Shown one piece after another: positions 41,481-51,900 of a stretch of 54,693 nucleotides of DNA (its first letter is position 1; every line of letters starts with the position of its first letter). The stretch is from Streptomyces sp. UNOC14_S4 (GTDB lineage Bacteria > Actinomycetota > Actinomycetes > Streptomycetales > Streptomycetaceae). Below the pieces are notes generated by a model. It was not told where the DNA came from, made no database searches, and was given only the letters and a program-made list of their open reading frames with translations. The DNA lies in assembly GCF_020740835.1 (NCBI RefSeq), contig NZ_JAINFC010000003.1, forward strand, positions 1-54,693, in the 5' to 3' direction. Position numbers and translations under genes: made by a program.

Positions 41481-44400
41481 TGCTGACTCTCCTGTCGTTC
41501 GTCTTCCGGCCGGGCGTCCCCGGGGGCCGGACCCGTGGTCCACGCGACCACGTACTCCCGCTCCGGCAGGCCCCGCGGGTTGGTGACGGTGCGGCAGCGC
41601 ACCGGGTACCGGTGACCGCCCACGGCCACCACCAGGGCGTCCGCCCGCGCCTCGGTCACGGCGAAGTCCTTCGGCCGTCCCCGCAGCCCGGTGCCCCCGG
41701 CCTTGGCCACCGCCTCCTTCGCCGCCCAGAACCGGGTGAACCACAGCGGCTGCGGTTCACCGGTCCGGAAGCACAGCGCGACGAGGAGCTCGCGCTCGGC
41801 GGGACCGAGGGCGGCGGCCAGGGTCCCCGGTGGCCGTTGGGTCACCTCCTCGACGTCGATGCCGACCGGCGCCGGGCGCCCGTCCGTGCCGCGCGGCCGG
41901 ACCAGGGCGACCGCGGCCTCGGCCCGGTGCGCCAGCGAGACGTCCAGGGCGGGGAGAACCCGGCCGTGCGCACCGGTCACCCGCGGCCGGCCGGACGCGT
42001 CGTTGTCCACCCGGATCTCGGCCGGGAAGACCGGCCCCTCGCCGTGCTCCCACAGCCACCGACGGACCGCGTCCTTGGCCGCGATCCGGCCGAGCAGCCA
42101 CTGGCGGCGGCCGGCGGGCGGCCGCCTCTCGTGGTCCTCGCGCTCGGCGGTGCCCAGGTGCCGCCGCATCACGAGGTCGCGGGAGGCGAGGTCGTGGCAC
42201 CCGTCGAACAGGAGCACCCAGCCGCCCGGCTGACCCGTGGAGAGGGTGTGCCGCCCGGGGAACCGTTCCTGCGCCTTGGTGTCCGTGCGGCTGTCGAACC
42301 GGTGGTCCTGCCAGCCGCCGATCTCCACCCGGACGCGACCGTCCACGAGCAGCTGTACGTCCGCCTCCACCGTGGCGTCGGTGACCGAGACGATCCTGAT
42401 GAGGCACTCGACCCGGGTGCCGGGCGACGGGTGCGGGCCGAAGAACCGGATGTGCCGCATGCGCACGGGGAACACCAGGGTCCGCTCGGTCAGGGTGGTG
42501 AGGATCCAGTAGCCGAGCAGCTGCCCCACGTTGTCGAGCAGGGCACCCGGCGCGGACGGGGCGGTGAGCACGCCGCGCACATGCGCGTCGCCGACCGCCG
42601 TCAGCTCGGTGACGCCCTGGAACTCCGGGCCGTGGAACATCCAGCGGTCCCGGTACAGCTGCCCGGCCGTGATCCCGGGGGCCCGTTCCTCCTCGGGCGC
42701 CCACCGCCAGGGCCGGGGCGCGCCGCCCGGGTACCGGTCCGCGAGTTCCACCTCGCCATGCGCGTACGCGCCGAACGTCACACCGGCCCGGCCGGTCCCG
42801 CGCGCCTCGACGGTCACGGGCACGTCGACGGCGGGGGCCGCGGCCACCCAGCGGTTCAGCCGTACGTCGCGCACCGCCACCGAGATCGTCCCGGGCCGGG
42901 CCCGTTCGGCGTGCTCCATCATGTGGTGCACCATCGTCGTGGCCGGAACGACCGGCCACCTGTCGGCCTCGTCCGGCCAGCCGGGGCGCTGCGCGAAGAA
43001 GCAGTGGTCGCGCAGGTACGGCATGGCGTCCGTGGACACCCGCAGCACGGTGCGGACCGTGGCCGCCGCCGCGGCGCGGGACACCGCGACGGCCGTGTCG
43101 GCGGCGTCCTTCAACAGGGCCCGCAGCTCGGCGTCCAGCGCGGATCCGTCCGGGACACCCACAGCATCCGGAACGCTCCGGACGGTGAGCGCCGAGCGCA
43201 CCGCGGCCACTGTCTCCCGGTCCAGGGACACCAGCTTCCCGCCCAGGTCCAGCCGCGAGGGCGGCATCCGGCGGGCGTGGCGGCCACCGTCCACCGGGAC
43301 CCCGGCGGACGGGTCGCCGCCTGCCGTCCACAGGGCCGTGGCGACCCGGAGCAGCTGCGCCGTCCCGTCCCGGTGCGGGGAGTTGGCCGCCACCACCAGA
43401 TGGGGGAGTCCGCGCAGGGTGTTCTCGACGAGCGAGCCCACCTGGCCCGTACCGGCCTGGACGAAGACCCGGAAACCGGCCGCGTACATGGCCTCGATCA
43501 GCGGGCGGAAGCGGACGGGCTCCAGCAGGTGGCGCACGAAGAGCTCCCGCACCTCGTCCTCGTCGCCCGGGTACTCCGCGGCGGTGGTCGCCGACCAGAC
43601 GGGCACGGTCGGCGAGCGCAGCTCGAACAGGCCCGCGTAGTGCCGGATCTGACCGAGGTAGGGGGCAAGCATCGGGGTGTGGAATCCGGAACGGAACGGC
43701 AGGACCTGCCCGATGACGCCGCGTTCCCGGAAGTGCCTCACCAGGTCCTCCACTTGGCCGGGCGGGCCGCAGACCATCGACTGCTCCGGGGCGTTGTCGT
43801 GCGACAGCACCACATCGGGACGGTCGGCGAGTACGGCGGTGACCTGCTCGGCCGGTGCGCCCAGTACAGCGAAGGACAGCCCGGCCACCCGCACCTGGTC
43901 CGGGTCGAAGGAGCGGGTGAACTCGTCGACCGCGTCCCCGGCGTACAGCCCGGCGGTGGCCATGGCCGTCCACTCGCCGATGCTGTGGCCCGCGACGGCG
44001 TCGGGCACGATGCCCATCCGGCGCAGCGCGGCGTCCAGCACCCGCCCCACGGCGATGACTCCGGCCCCGTGCCGTCCGACGTCCGCCACATCGGCCCCGG
44101 GCCCGCCGAACCCCGTGGGCAGCAGCGCCGAGAGGCCGAACCGTTCGACGACGTCGCCGATCCGGGGCCGGAACTCGGCCTCCAGGCCGGGGAAGACGAA
44201 GGCCAGCTTCCCGCCCGCAGGGCCGCCGAGCAGCGGTTCCGGGGAGAACCACACATCGCCGCGCCCGCGCCAGGGAGCGCCCTTGGCCACCGCCTTCCGG
44301 GCCAGGGCGAGGCGCTGGGCGTCCGGGGCGACGATGCCCAGCCGGGCGTGTCCGTCGTGCGCGGACCGTCGTGCGCGGACGGCGGCGTCCTCGGCGTCCA

Positions 44401-45907
44401 GCAGCGTGGCGAGCTCCTCCGGGGTGTCGGCGGCCAGCCGCAGCACCTGTTCCGGTTCGCGGACCTCCACCGCCGGACGGTCCGGGCCGGGGGCGGCTTC
44501 GAGCACCACATGGGCGTTGATGCCGCCGAAGCCGAAGGCGTTGACGCCCGCCCGCCGGGTCCGCCCGTCGCCGGTCTCCCAGTCCCGCGCCGCGGCGATC
44601 GTCCGGAAGCGGGTACGGGCCAGGTCCGGGTGCGGCTCCTCACAGTGGAGGGTCGGCGGCAGTACGCCGTGGTGCACCGCGAGCGCGGCCTTGACGAGAC
44701 CGGCCACGCCGGCGGCCGGCATGGTGTGCCCGATCATCGACTTCACCGACCCGAGCACCGGCCGGTCCCTGCCGTCGGACGGTCCGAACACCTCCGCCAG
44801 GGTGGCCAGTTCGGCCGCGTCCCCCGAGGGAGTGGCCGTCCCGTGCGCCTCCAGCAGCCCGACCGACCCCGGTGCGGCGGGATCCAGCCCCGCCTCGCGC
44901 CAGGCCGCCCGTACCGCCTTCACCTGGCCCGAGGGGTCGGGGTTGACGAGGCTGCCGCTGCGGCCGTCACTGGCCACGCCGGTGCCGCGGACGACGGCGT
45001 AGACACGGTCGCCGTCGCGCAGCGCGTCGGAGAGACGCTTGAGCGCCACCACACCGGTGCCCTCGCCGATCAGCAAGCCGTCCGCGTCCCGGTGGAACGG
45101 GCGGATCCGCTGGCTCGGCGACATCGCGCGCAGCCGGGAGAACAGGGACCACAGCGTGATGTCGTGACAGTGGTGCACCCCGCCCGCCAGCACCAGGTCG
45201 CAGCGGCCCGCGGCCAGTTCGCCGACCGCCTGGTCGACCGCGACCAGCGAGGACGCGCAGGCGGCGTCCACCGTGTACGCCGGGCCGCGCAGGTCGAGCC
45301 GGTTGGCCACCCGGGAGGCGGTCAGGTTGGGCACCAGGTTGATCGCCTGCTCAGGCTCGTCCGGTCCCAGCTGTGCCGTGTACGCCCGCCGGACCCGCTC
45401 CAGCAGGCCGGCGTCCAGCTCGGGCAGCAGCTCCGCCAGGGTGCGCACCAGTTGGTTGGACGTCTGGACGGACTGGGCGCCTCGCGCCATCCCGGGGGAC
45501 AGATAGCCGCCCCGGCCCAGGATCACCCCGATCCGGTCCCGGTCCGGAAGCCACGCCTCGCCGCCCGCGTCGGCGATCGCCTCGGCGGCCACGTGCAGCG
45601 CGATGAGCTGTTCCGGTTCGGTGCCGGGCACCGAGTTGGGCATGATCCCGAACCGGGTCGCCTCCACCTCGGCCAGTTCGTCGACGAATCCGCCGCGGCG
45701 GCAGTACACCCGGTCCGAGCGGCCGCCCGCGGCCGCCGGGTCGTAGAAGGAGGGGTCCCAGCGCCCGGCCGGGACCTCGGTGATCGCGTCGGTTCCGGCC
45801 GTCAGATTGCGCCAGTACGTCGCGAGGTCCGGCGCCCCGGGGAAGAGGACCGCCATGCCGACGATGGCCACGGGGGGCCGGCCGGACGGCGTGTGAATCG
45901 TGCTCAT
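41477..45907 (-). CDS. Iterative synthase subunit B: KS-AT-DH-phosphopantetheinyl transferase
   Basis: The 1476-residue protein opens with a KS (~12-455) whose triad is intact: VDAACASSL (C217), EAHGTATPSG and KSMIGHTMPAAG. It is thus a true KS, not a chain-length-factor-like copy. The AT (~560-860) has AGHSIGEWTA, but the usual FPGQGSQ is FPGLEAEF. A double-hotdog DH-like region (~950-1205) has LRDHCFF and DNVGQLLGYW. The C-terminal PPTase (~1290-1450) has PVGIDVEE and FWAAKEAVAKAGG. No ACP or KR is present; those are in subunit A. ATG 45907 lies 8 bases after the subunit A stop behind AAAGGAAAA. Confidence 0.92.
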   Translation of the reverse strand: MSTIHTPSGRPPVAIVGMAVLFPGAPDLATYWRNLTAGTDAITEVPAGRWDPSFYDPAAAGGRSDRVYCRRGGFVDELAEVEATRFGIMPNSVPGTEPEQLIALHVAAEAIADAGGEAWLPDRDRIGVILGRGGYLSPGMARGAQSVQTSNQLVRTLAELLPELDAGLLERVRRAYTAQLGPDEPEQAINLVPNLTASRVANRLDLRGPAYTVDAACASSLVAVDQAVGELAAGRCDLVLAGGVHHCHDITLWSLFSRLRAMSPSQRIRPFHRDADGLLIGEGTGVVALKRLSDALRDGDRVYAVVRGTGVASDGRSGSLVNPDPSGQVKAVRAAWREAGLDPAAPGSVGLLEAHGTATPSGDAAELATLAEVFGPSDGRDRPVLGSVKSMIGHTMPAAGVAGLVKAALAVHHGVLPPTLHCEEPHPDLARTRFRTIAAARDWETGDGRTRRAGVNAFGFGGINAHVVLEAAPGPDRPAVEVREPEQVLRLAADTPEELATLLDAEDAAVRARRSAHDGHARLGIVAPDAQRLALARKAVAKGAPWRGRGDVWFSPEPLLGGPAGGKLAFVFPGLEAEFRPRIGDVVERFGLSALLPTGFGGPGADVADVGRHGAGVIAVGRVLDAALRRMGIVPDAVAGHSIGEWTAMATAGLYAGDAVDEFTRSFDPDQVRVAGLSFAVLGAPAEQVTAVLADRPDVVLSHDNAPEQSMVCGPPGQVEDLVRHFRERGVIGQVLPFRSGFHTPMLAPYLGQIRHYAGLFELRSPTVPVWSATTAAEYPGDEDEVRELFVRHLLEPVRFRPLIEAMYAAGFRVFVQAGTGQVGSLVENTLRGLPHLVVAANSPHRDGTAQLLRVATALWTAGGDPSAGVPVDGGRHARRMPPSRLDLGGKLVSLDRETVAAVRSALTVRSVPDAVGVPDGSALDAELRALLKDAADTAVAVSRAAAAATVRTVLRVSTDAMPYLRDHCFFAQRPGWPDEADRWPVVPATTMVHHMMEHAERARPGTISVAVRDVRLNRWVAAAPAVDVPVTVEARGTGRAGVTFGAYAHGEVELADRYPGGAPRPWRWAPEEERAPGITAGQLYRDRWMFHGPEFQGVTELTAVGDAHVRGVLTAPSAPGALLDNVGQLLGYWILTTLTERTLVFPVRMRHIRFFGPHPSPGTRVECLIRIVSVTDATVEADVQLLVDGRVRVEIGGWQDHRFDSRTDTKAQERFPGRHTLSTGQPGGWVLLFDGCHDLASRDLVMRRHLGTAEREDHERRPPAGRRQWLLGRIAAKDAVRRWLWEHGEGPVFPAEIRVDNDASGRPRVTGAHGRVLPALDVSLAHRAEAAVALVRPRGTDGRPAPVGIDVEEVTQRPPGTLAAALGPAERELLVALCFRTGEPQPLWFTRFWAAKEAVAKAGGTGLRGRPKDFAVTEARADALVVAVGGHRYPVRCRTVTNPRGLPEREYVVAWTTGPAPGDARPEDERQESQQ

Positions 45908-45915
45908 CTTTTCCT

Positions 45916-48900
45916 TTACCAGCCCGATGCGGTGTAGACGACGGCGTCGGCCGATTCCTCGCCCCAGGCGAGCTCGCGCAGCAGGCACAGCGCCCCCTCC
46001 TCGGGGTCGATGAGTCCGATGCCGCGCCGCGTGTACTCCCGGGCGAGCTCGGGGGTCACCATGCCCGCGTGCTCCCCGTCCGGCGCCCAGGGCCCCCAGT
46101 GCACCGTCAGCGCGCGGGACGCGGACTTCTGCGCCCACCGGCTGCCGAGGGACTGCAGGGCGTCGTTGGCAGCCGCGTAGTCCGCCTGGCCGCGGTTGCC
46201 GAGGACGGCCGCGATGCTGCCGAAGAACACGGCGAACCGGGGAGTCCGCGGCAGCTCGTCCAGCGCCGCCAGCAGGGTGCGCGCGCCGTCGACCTTGGTG
46301 CCGTAGACCCGGCGGAAGGACTCCGGGGCCTTCTCGGCCAGGACCCGGTCCTCGATGATCCCGGCCGCGTACACCACGCCGTCCAGTCGGCCGTGTTCGG
46401 CGTGGACGTCCGCCACCAGGCGTCGCACGGCCTCGGGGTCCCGGACGTCCACCGTGTGGTAGCGCACCGGGCTGCCCAGGTCCCGCAGCGAGTCGAGAGT
46501 GTGGCGGACCTCCCGCCGGGCGAGGATCTTCGAGACCTCCCGTTCGATGCCGGCCGGGGAGCGCTCTCCCTTCGCGGCCAGGGCGGCCCGCAGTGCGGCC
46601 CGGTCCGGCGCGTCTTCGAGATCCTCGGCGGCGTCCGGCAGTTCGGTCCGGCCTGCCAGCTCGATCCGGCAGCGGGAGGCCGCCGCGAGCGTCGCTGCGA
46701 TCCGCGCGGAGATGCCCCGGGCCCCGCCGATCAGCAGCACCACCGCGTCCCGGTCCAGGCCGATGGCGGCCGCCTCGGCCGTGCCGTCCCCGGCCGGGCC
46801 CGCGCCACGGTCGCCCAGGGCGCCCAGACCGGCGGCCGCGACTTCGAGGCCGGACCGGACGCCGTCCGGCGACCGCAGCACCACCGGGGCCGGTTCCTCG
46901 GCCGTCAACTCGCCCACCAGCGCGGCCGCCACCTCGTCGGCGGTCAGCTGCGGGGCGAGCTCGACGAACCGGGCGAGGGTGTCCGGGTACTCCCGCGCGA
47001 CGGTCCGGAACAGGCCCCGCAGCCCGTCCGCCTGTCCGTCGAGCCCGGCGGGGACCTCCGTGTCCGCGGCGGGCGCGGCCGCGAGCAGCCAGCGCGGCCC
47101 GCGGCGCAGCGCGGCCTGGAACACCGGGAAGGACTCGGGCAGGAGCGGCCCGCCGCCGTGCTGCGACAGCGCCTCCAGATGGAACACCCCGTCCAGCGGG
47201 CCGTCCTCGTCCGTGAGCACGTGGTCCGGCGGCAGGACGACCGCCTCCGCGCCGTGGGAGCCCAGCCGGGCGGCCAGCGCGTCCGGCACCGGTCCGGCAC
47301 CGCCCAGCAGGGCGAACCGGGTTCCCTCCAGTACCGCGAAGTCCCCGTCGGGGGACGGGAGGCTGACGCTGCGCAGGACCAGCCTGCCGGGCGCCTCGCC
47401 GGTGACGGCCGGGTCGGAGGGGTCCTCCGCAGGGGCGGGGATCCGCTGCGCGGAGGCCGCTCCCCCGCCGGGCAGCCGCTCCTCCAGCAGCTCGGCGATG
47501 CCGGATGCCGTACGGGCCTTGGAGACCGCCTCGAGCTCCGCGTCGTCGAGCCGGGGCAGCTGGGTCTCGCCGGCGCCGAAGCCCAGCCGTGCGGCCAGCT
47601 CGCCGACGATCTCGACCCGCTTGATCGAGTCGATGCTCAGGTCGGCCTCCAGGTCGAGACCGGGCTCGATCATGTCGAGGGGATAGCCGGTGCGTTCGCT
47701 GATGATGTCCAGGACGATCGCCAGCACGTGCACGTCCGTCGATACGGCGGACACGGCGGACACGGCGACAGGAGCGGGCTCCGGCACGGCCGACGGGAGC
47801 ACGGCTGGCCGGAACGTTTCCGGGACCGGAACCGACACCGGCGCGACCGGCGGCACGTCCGCTGCCCCGCCGAGATACGTCAGCAGCACGTCGCGCTGTG
47901 CTGCGACCAGTTCCCTGCTGGTGCGCAGGAATTCATGGACCATCCGGTCACGGCCGTCCGCCGTGCCACCGTCCTGGGGCCGGGCCACTGTCATCTCCTC
48001 CATCGGAATGCGTCGGGCGGGTGCGAGCGAGCCCGGCAGCAGGCCACCGTCGCGCGTGCGTGTCAGTTGCCCGTTGACGATCCAGCCGGGTGCCGTGGGG
48101 CAGGTACCGGGGACGGCTTCGACGCTGTCGCGCCCCCGGTGCGTCCAGCCGGTACGGACGGGGACGCCGGCGACGGCGAGGCGGGCGAGCAGGGCCAGGA
48201 AGCCGCGCAGTCCGGGGTCTTCGGGCCCCTCGCACCCCACCGCGGTGTGCGGACGGTCGCCGAGGATCCGGCCCACCAGGCCCGTCAGCACCGAACCCGG
48301 TCCGGCCTCCACGAAGACCCGGACACCGGCCTCGTACATCCGCTCGATCTGCTGCGCGAAGCGCACGGGGGAACCGATCTGGTCCGCCAGCTCGGCCCGT
48401 ATCCCGTCCGGCTGTCCGGGATAGACGGCGGCCGTCCGGTTCGCCCACACCGGTATCTCCGGTGCGGTCACGTGCCGGGTGGCGAGGACCTCGGCGAACC
48501 GCTCGCCGGCCGGGGCCACCAGGGGACTGTGGAAGGCGCACGCCACTGGCACGGTCTTGGCGCCCAGGCCCCGCTCGCGCAGGCGACGCACCGCTTCCCC
48601 GACCTCTTCGACAGGACCGGAGATCACGGTCTGTCGCGGTGCGTTGTGGTTCGCGACCACCACCCGATCGGCCAGCCCGGATGCCCGCAGCTCCTCGGCG
48701 ACGTCCTGGTGCCCGGCCGCCACGGCGGCCATGGTTCCCGGCTCCGCGCCGGCGGCGGCCAGGATCGCCTCCGCGCGCGCCGCACTCAGCTCCAGCAGCG
48801 TCTCCGGGTCGAACGACCCGGCCGCGCACAGCGCGACCAGTTCGCCGTAGCTGTGCCCGGCCACCGCCGCGGGCCGGACGCCGGCCCGGCCCAGCAGCTC

Positions 48901-51900
48901 GCACACGGTCAGCCCCATGATGCCCAGCGCGGGCTGGGCGGTCCTGGTGTCGGTGACCCGTGCGCGCCGTGCCTCCTCGGCGGCGGGGGCGAAGGCGGTC
49001 GGCGGGAAGATGACGTCCGCCCACTCGCCGCCGGTCCGCAGATACCGCTGGACCTCCGGGAAGGCGATGAACAACTCGGCCAGCATGTCCGGCCGCTGGC
49101 TGCCCTGGCCGGGGAAGAGGAACGCCACCTCGCCGCCCGACACGCCCGACGCGTCCGCCCCGTCCGACTGGTCCCATCGGTCCGACCGGTCCGGCTCCGC
49201 GCCGAAGACCCCCGTCCGGGGATCGTGCTCGCCCTCCCGGGCCCGTCCCAGCAGCCCGGGCAGCTCGTCCACATCACGGGCCACGACCGCCGCCCAGGCC
49301 GGCTTCCCGGATGCGTCGGCGCGCCGGGCGGCGCTCAGCGCCAGGTCGCGCAGCCGCCAGGAACGGCCCTGCCGGTCGTTCTCCGCGACCAGCTCCAGCA
49401 GTCGGCCGATCTCCCGGGCGGCCTCCGCCCGGTCGGCGCCGTGGAAGACGAACAGCTCCGCCGGCCAGGCGTCGAGTCCGTGCCGGGGCGGAGGCCCCGC
49501 CTCGTGCCCGCGCAGCACCACGTGGAAATTGGTGCCGCCGAAGCCGAACGCGCTGACCCCGGCGACCCGTTCACCGGGCGCGGCCGCCCACGGGCGTGCG
49601 GCGGTGTGGAAGGCGAACGGGCTGCTCTCCGCCTCCCAGGCCGGGTTGGGCCGGGTCAGCTGTGCCGTGGGTGGCCTGACCCCGGTGTGCAGAGCCAGGG
49701 CCGCCTTGATCAGACCGGCCAGTCCGGCCGCGCACTTGGTGTGCCCGATCTGGGACTTCACCGAGCCGAGCGCGCATCCGCCCGGCGCCGCCCCGGCCTC
49801 GGTGAACACCTCCGTGAGCGTGGCGAGTTCGGTGCGGTCGCCGACCACCGTCCCGGTGCCGTGCGCCTCCAGCAGGCCCACCTCGGCCGGCGAGATCCCG
49901 GCATGGCGGTAGGCCCGTTCCAGCGCCGCCCGCTGGCCCTCCGGGCGGGGTGCCGTCAGCCCCAGGGACCTGCCGTCGCTCGAACTGCCGACGCCCTTGA
50001 CGACCGCGTAGACGCGGTCGCCGTCCCGCTCGGCGTCCGCCAGCCGCTTGAGGACGACGCAGGCGACGCCCTCGCCGAGCGCGATACCGTCCGCCGCGCT
50101 GTCGAAGGTGCGGGAGCGGCCGGTCGGGGACAGCGCGTGCACCGAGGAGAACAGCACATAGTCGTTGATCCCGTTGTGCAGGTCCGCGCCTCCGCACAGG
50201 ACGAGGTCACTGGTGCCGGCGGACAGTTCCTTGCAGGCCACATCCACCGCGGCCAGCGAGGAGGCGCAGGCCGCGTCCACGGTGAAGTTCGCGCCGCCGA
50301 GGTCGAGCCGGTTGGCGATCCGCCCGGCGATGACGTTGGCCAGCATGCCCGGGAACGAGTCCTCGGTCAGCCGCGGGAGTTGCTCGTCCAGCCCGGGCGG
50401 CAGTTCCCCTGTGTAGGCGGGGAGCACCGTACGCACAGTGGTGGCGCTCGACAAGTCGCTGCCCGCCTCGGCCCCGAACACGACCGAGGCCCTGGACCGG
50501 TCGAAGGGGCGCTCCTCGTAGCCGGCGTCGCGCAGTGCCCGCCGCGCGGCCTCCAGCGCGAGCAGCTGCACCGGCTCGATGCTGCCGAGCGAGGACGGCG
50601 GGATGCCGTAGCGCAGCGGGTCGAAGGGGATGTCCGGCAGGAAGCCGCCCCATTTCGACGCCGTGCGGGCGCCGTCCGCACCGGGTGCGCAGTGCAGCTC
50701 CGGGTCCCAGCGCTCCGGTGGCACCTCGCCGACCGCGTCGGTGCCTGCGACCACGTTCGCCCAGTAGGCAGCCAGGTCCGGCGCGCCGGGGAACATGCAG
50801 GCCATGCCGACCACGGCGATGTCGAGCGGGGCCGGGGCGGGCTCCGGGGCCTCCTGCGGGAACTCCTCGCGCAGCCGCCGGGCGCGCGCGGCGAAGAAAC
50901 CGGCGGCCTCCGCGCTGACGGCGGCGTGCAGCTCGGGGACGGTGGTGACCGCGGACCGCAGCACGGCCACCTGACCGGCCATGAACATGCCTTCGGTCAG
51001 CTGCCGGGGCTCGTCCACCTCCGTGAGCGACTCGCCGGTCCGCTCCACACCCTTGCTGGCGATCCTCAGCCGCCCGACGTTGAGCTGTTCCAGCCGCTCC
51101 CACGCCTGCCGCTCCGGGACGCCCCGTTCCCGCAGCTCCTCTTTGGCGCCGCGGAACTCGTCCGTGAACGGGCTGCTCACGCAGCGCGTGGCGTGCCCTG
51201 GCGCGGTCTCCAGCAGTTCGGTCCGCCGTGCCGCCAGGACCTGCCGCTGGAACGACGGCCGCACGGCACCCCGGTCCACCGCCTCCTCGGTGAACAGGTA
51301 CGCGGTGCCCATGAGCAGTCCGACAGCCACTCCGCGGGCGGTCAGCGGCGCGGCGAGCGCGGCCACCATCGCGGCCGACCGCTTGTCGTGCACGCCACCG
51401 GCGAAGAACACCCGCAGCTCCGCGGGGTCCGCACCCTCGACCGTGTCCAGGAACTCCTCCAGCACCTCGGCCTGCGCCTCCCACAGGGCGAAGCTGCTCC
51501 GCGGTCCGACGTGGCCGCCGCACTCAGAGCCTTCGAAGACGAACTTGCGCGCGCCCGCGTCCAGGAACTGCCGGAGCAGCCCGGGCGAGGGCACATGCAG
51601 GAAGGCGTCGATGCCTGCCGCCTCCAGCTCGGCCGCCTGCGCGGGCCGCCCGCCCGCGATGACGGCGCAGGAGGGCCTGATCTCCCGGACGAGCTCCAGC
51701 TGCGCCGTCTTGATCCGCACCGGTGCGAAGCCGAGGATGCCCACGCCCCAGGGGCGCCCGCCCAGTTCGTCGCGGGTCTGCTCCAGCAGGGTCCGGGTCT
51801 CCACCGGCCCGGCGAGGGCCAGCGCGAGGAACAGCAGCCCGCCGTGGCCGGCGACGGCGGCGGCGAACCCGGCCCGGTCGCTGACCCTGGTCATGGGCCC

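Noticed and set aside
41612-45937. A 1441-codon plus-strand open frame opposite subunit B
   Set aside because: Same antisense effect; its translation is low complexity (H, R, G, P rich) with no domains.
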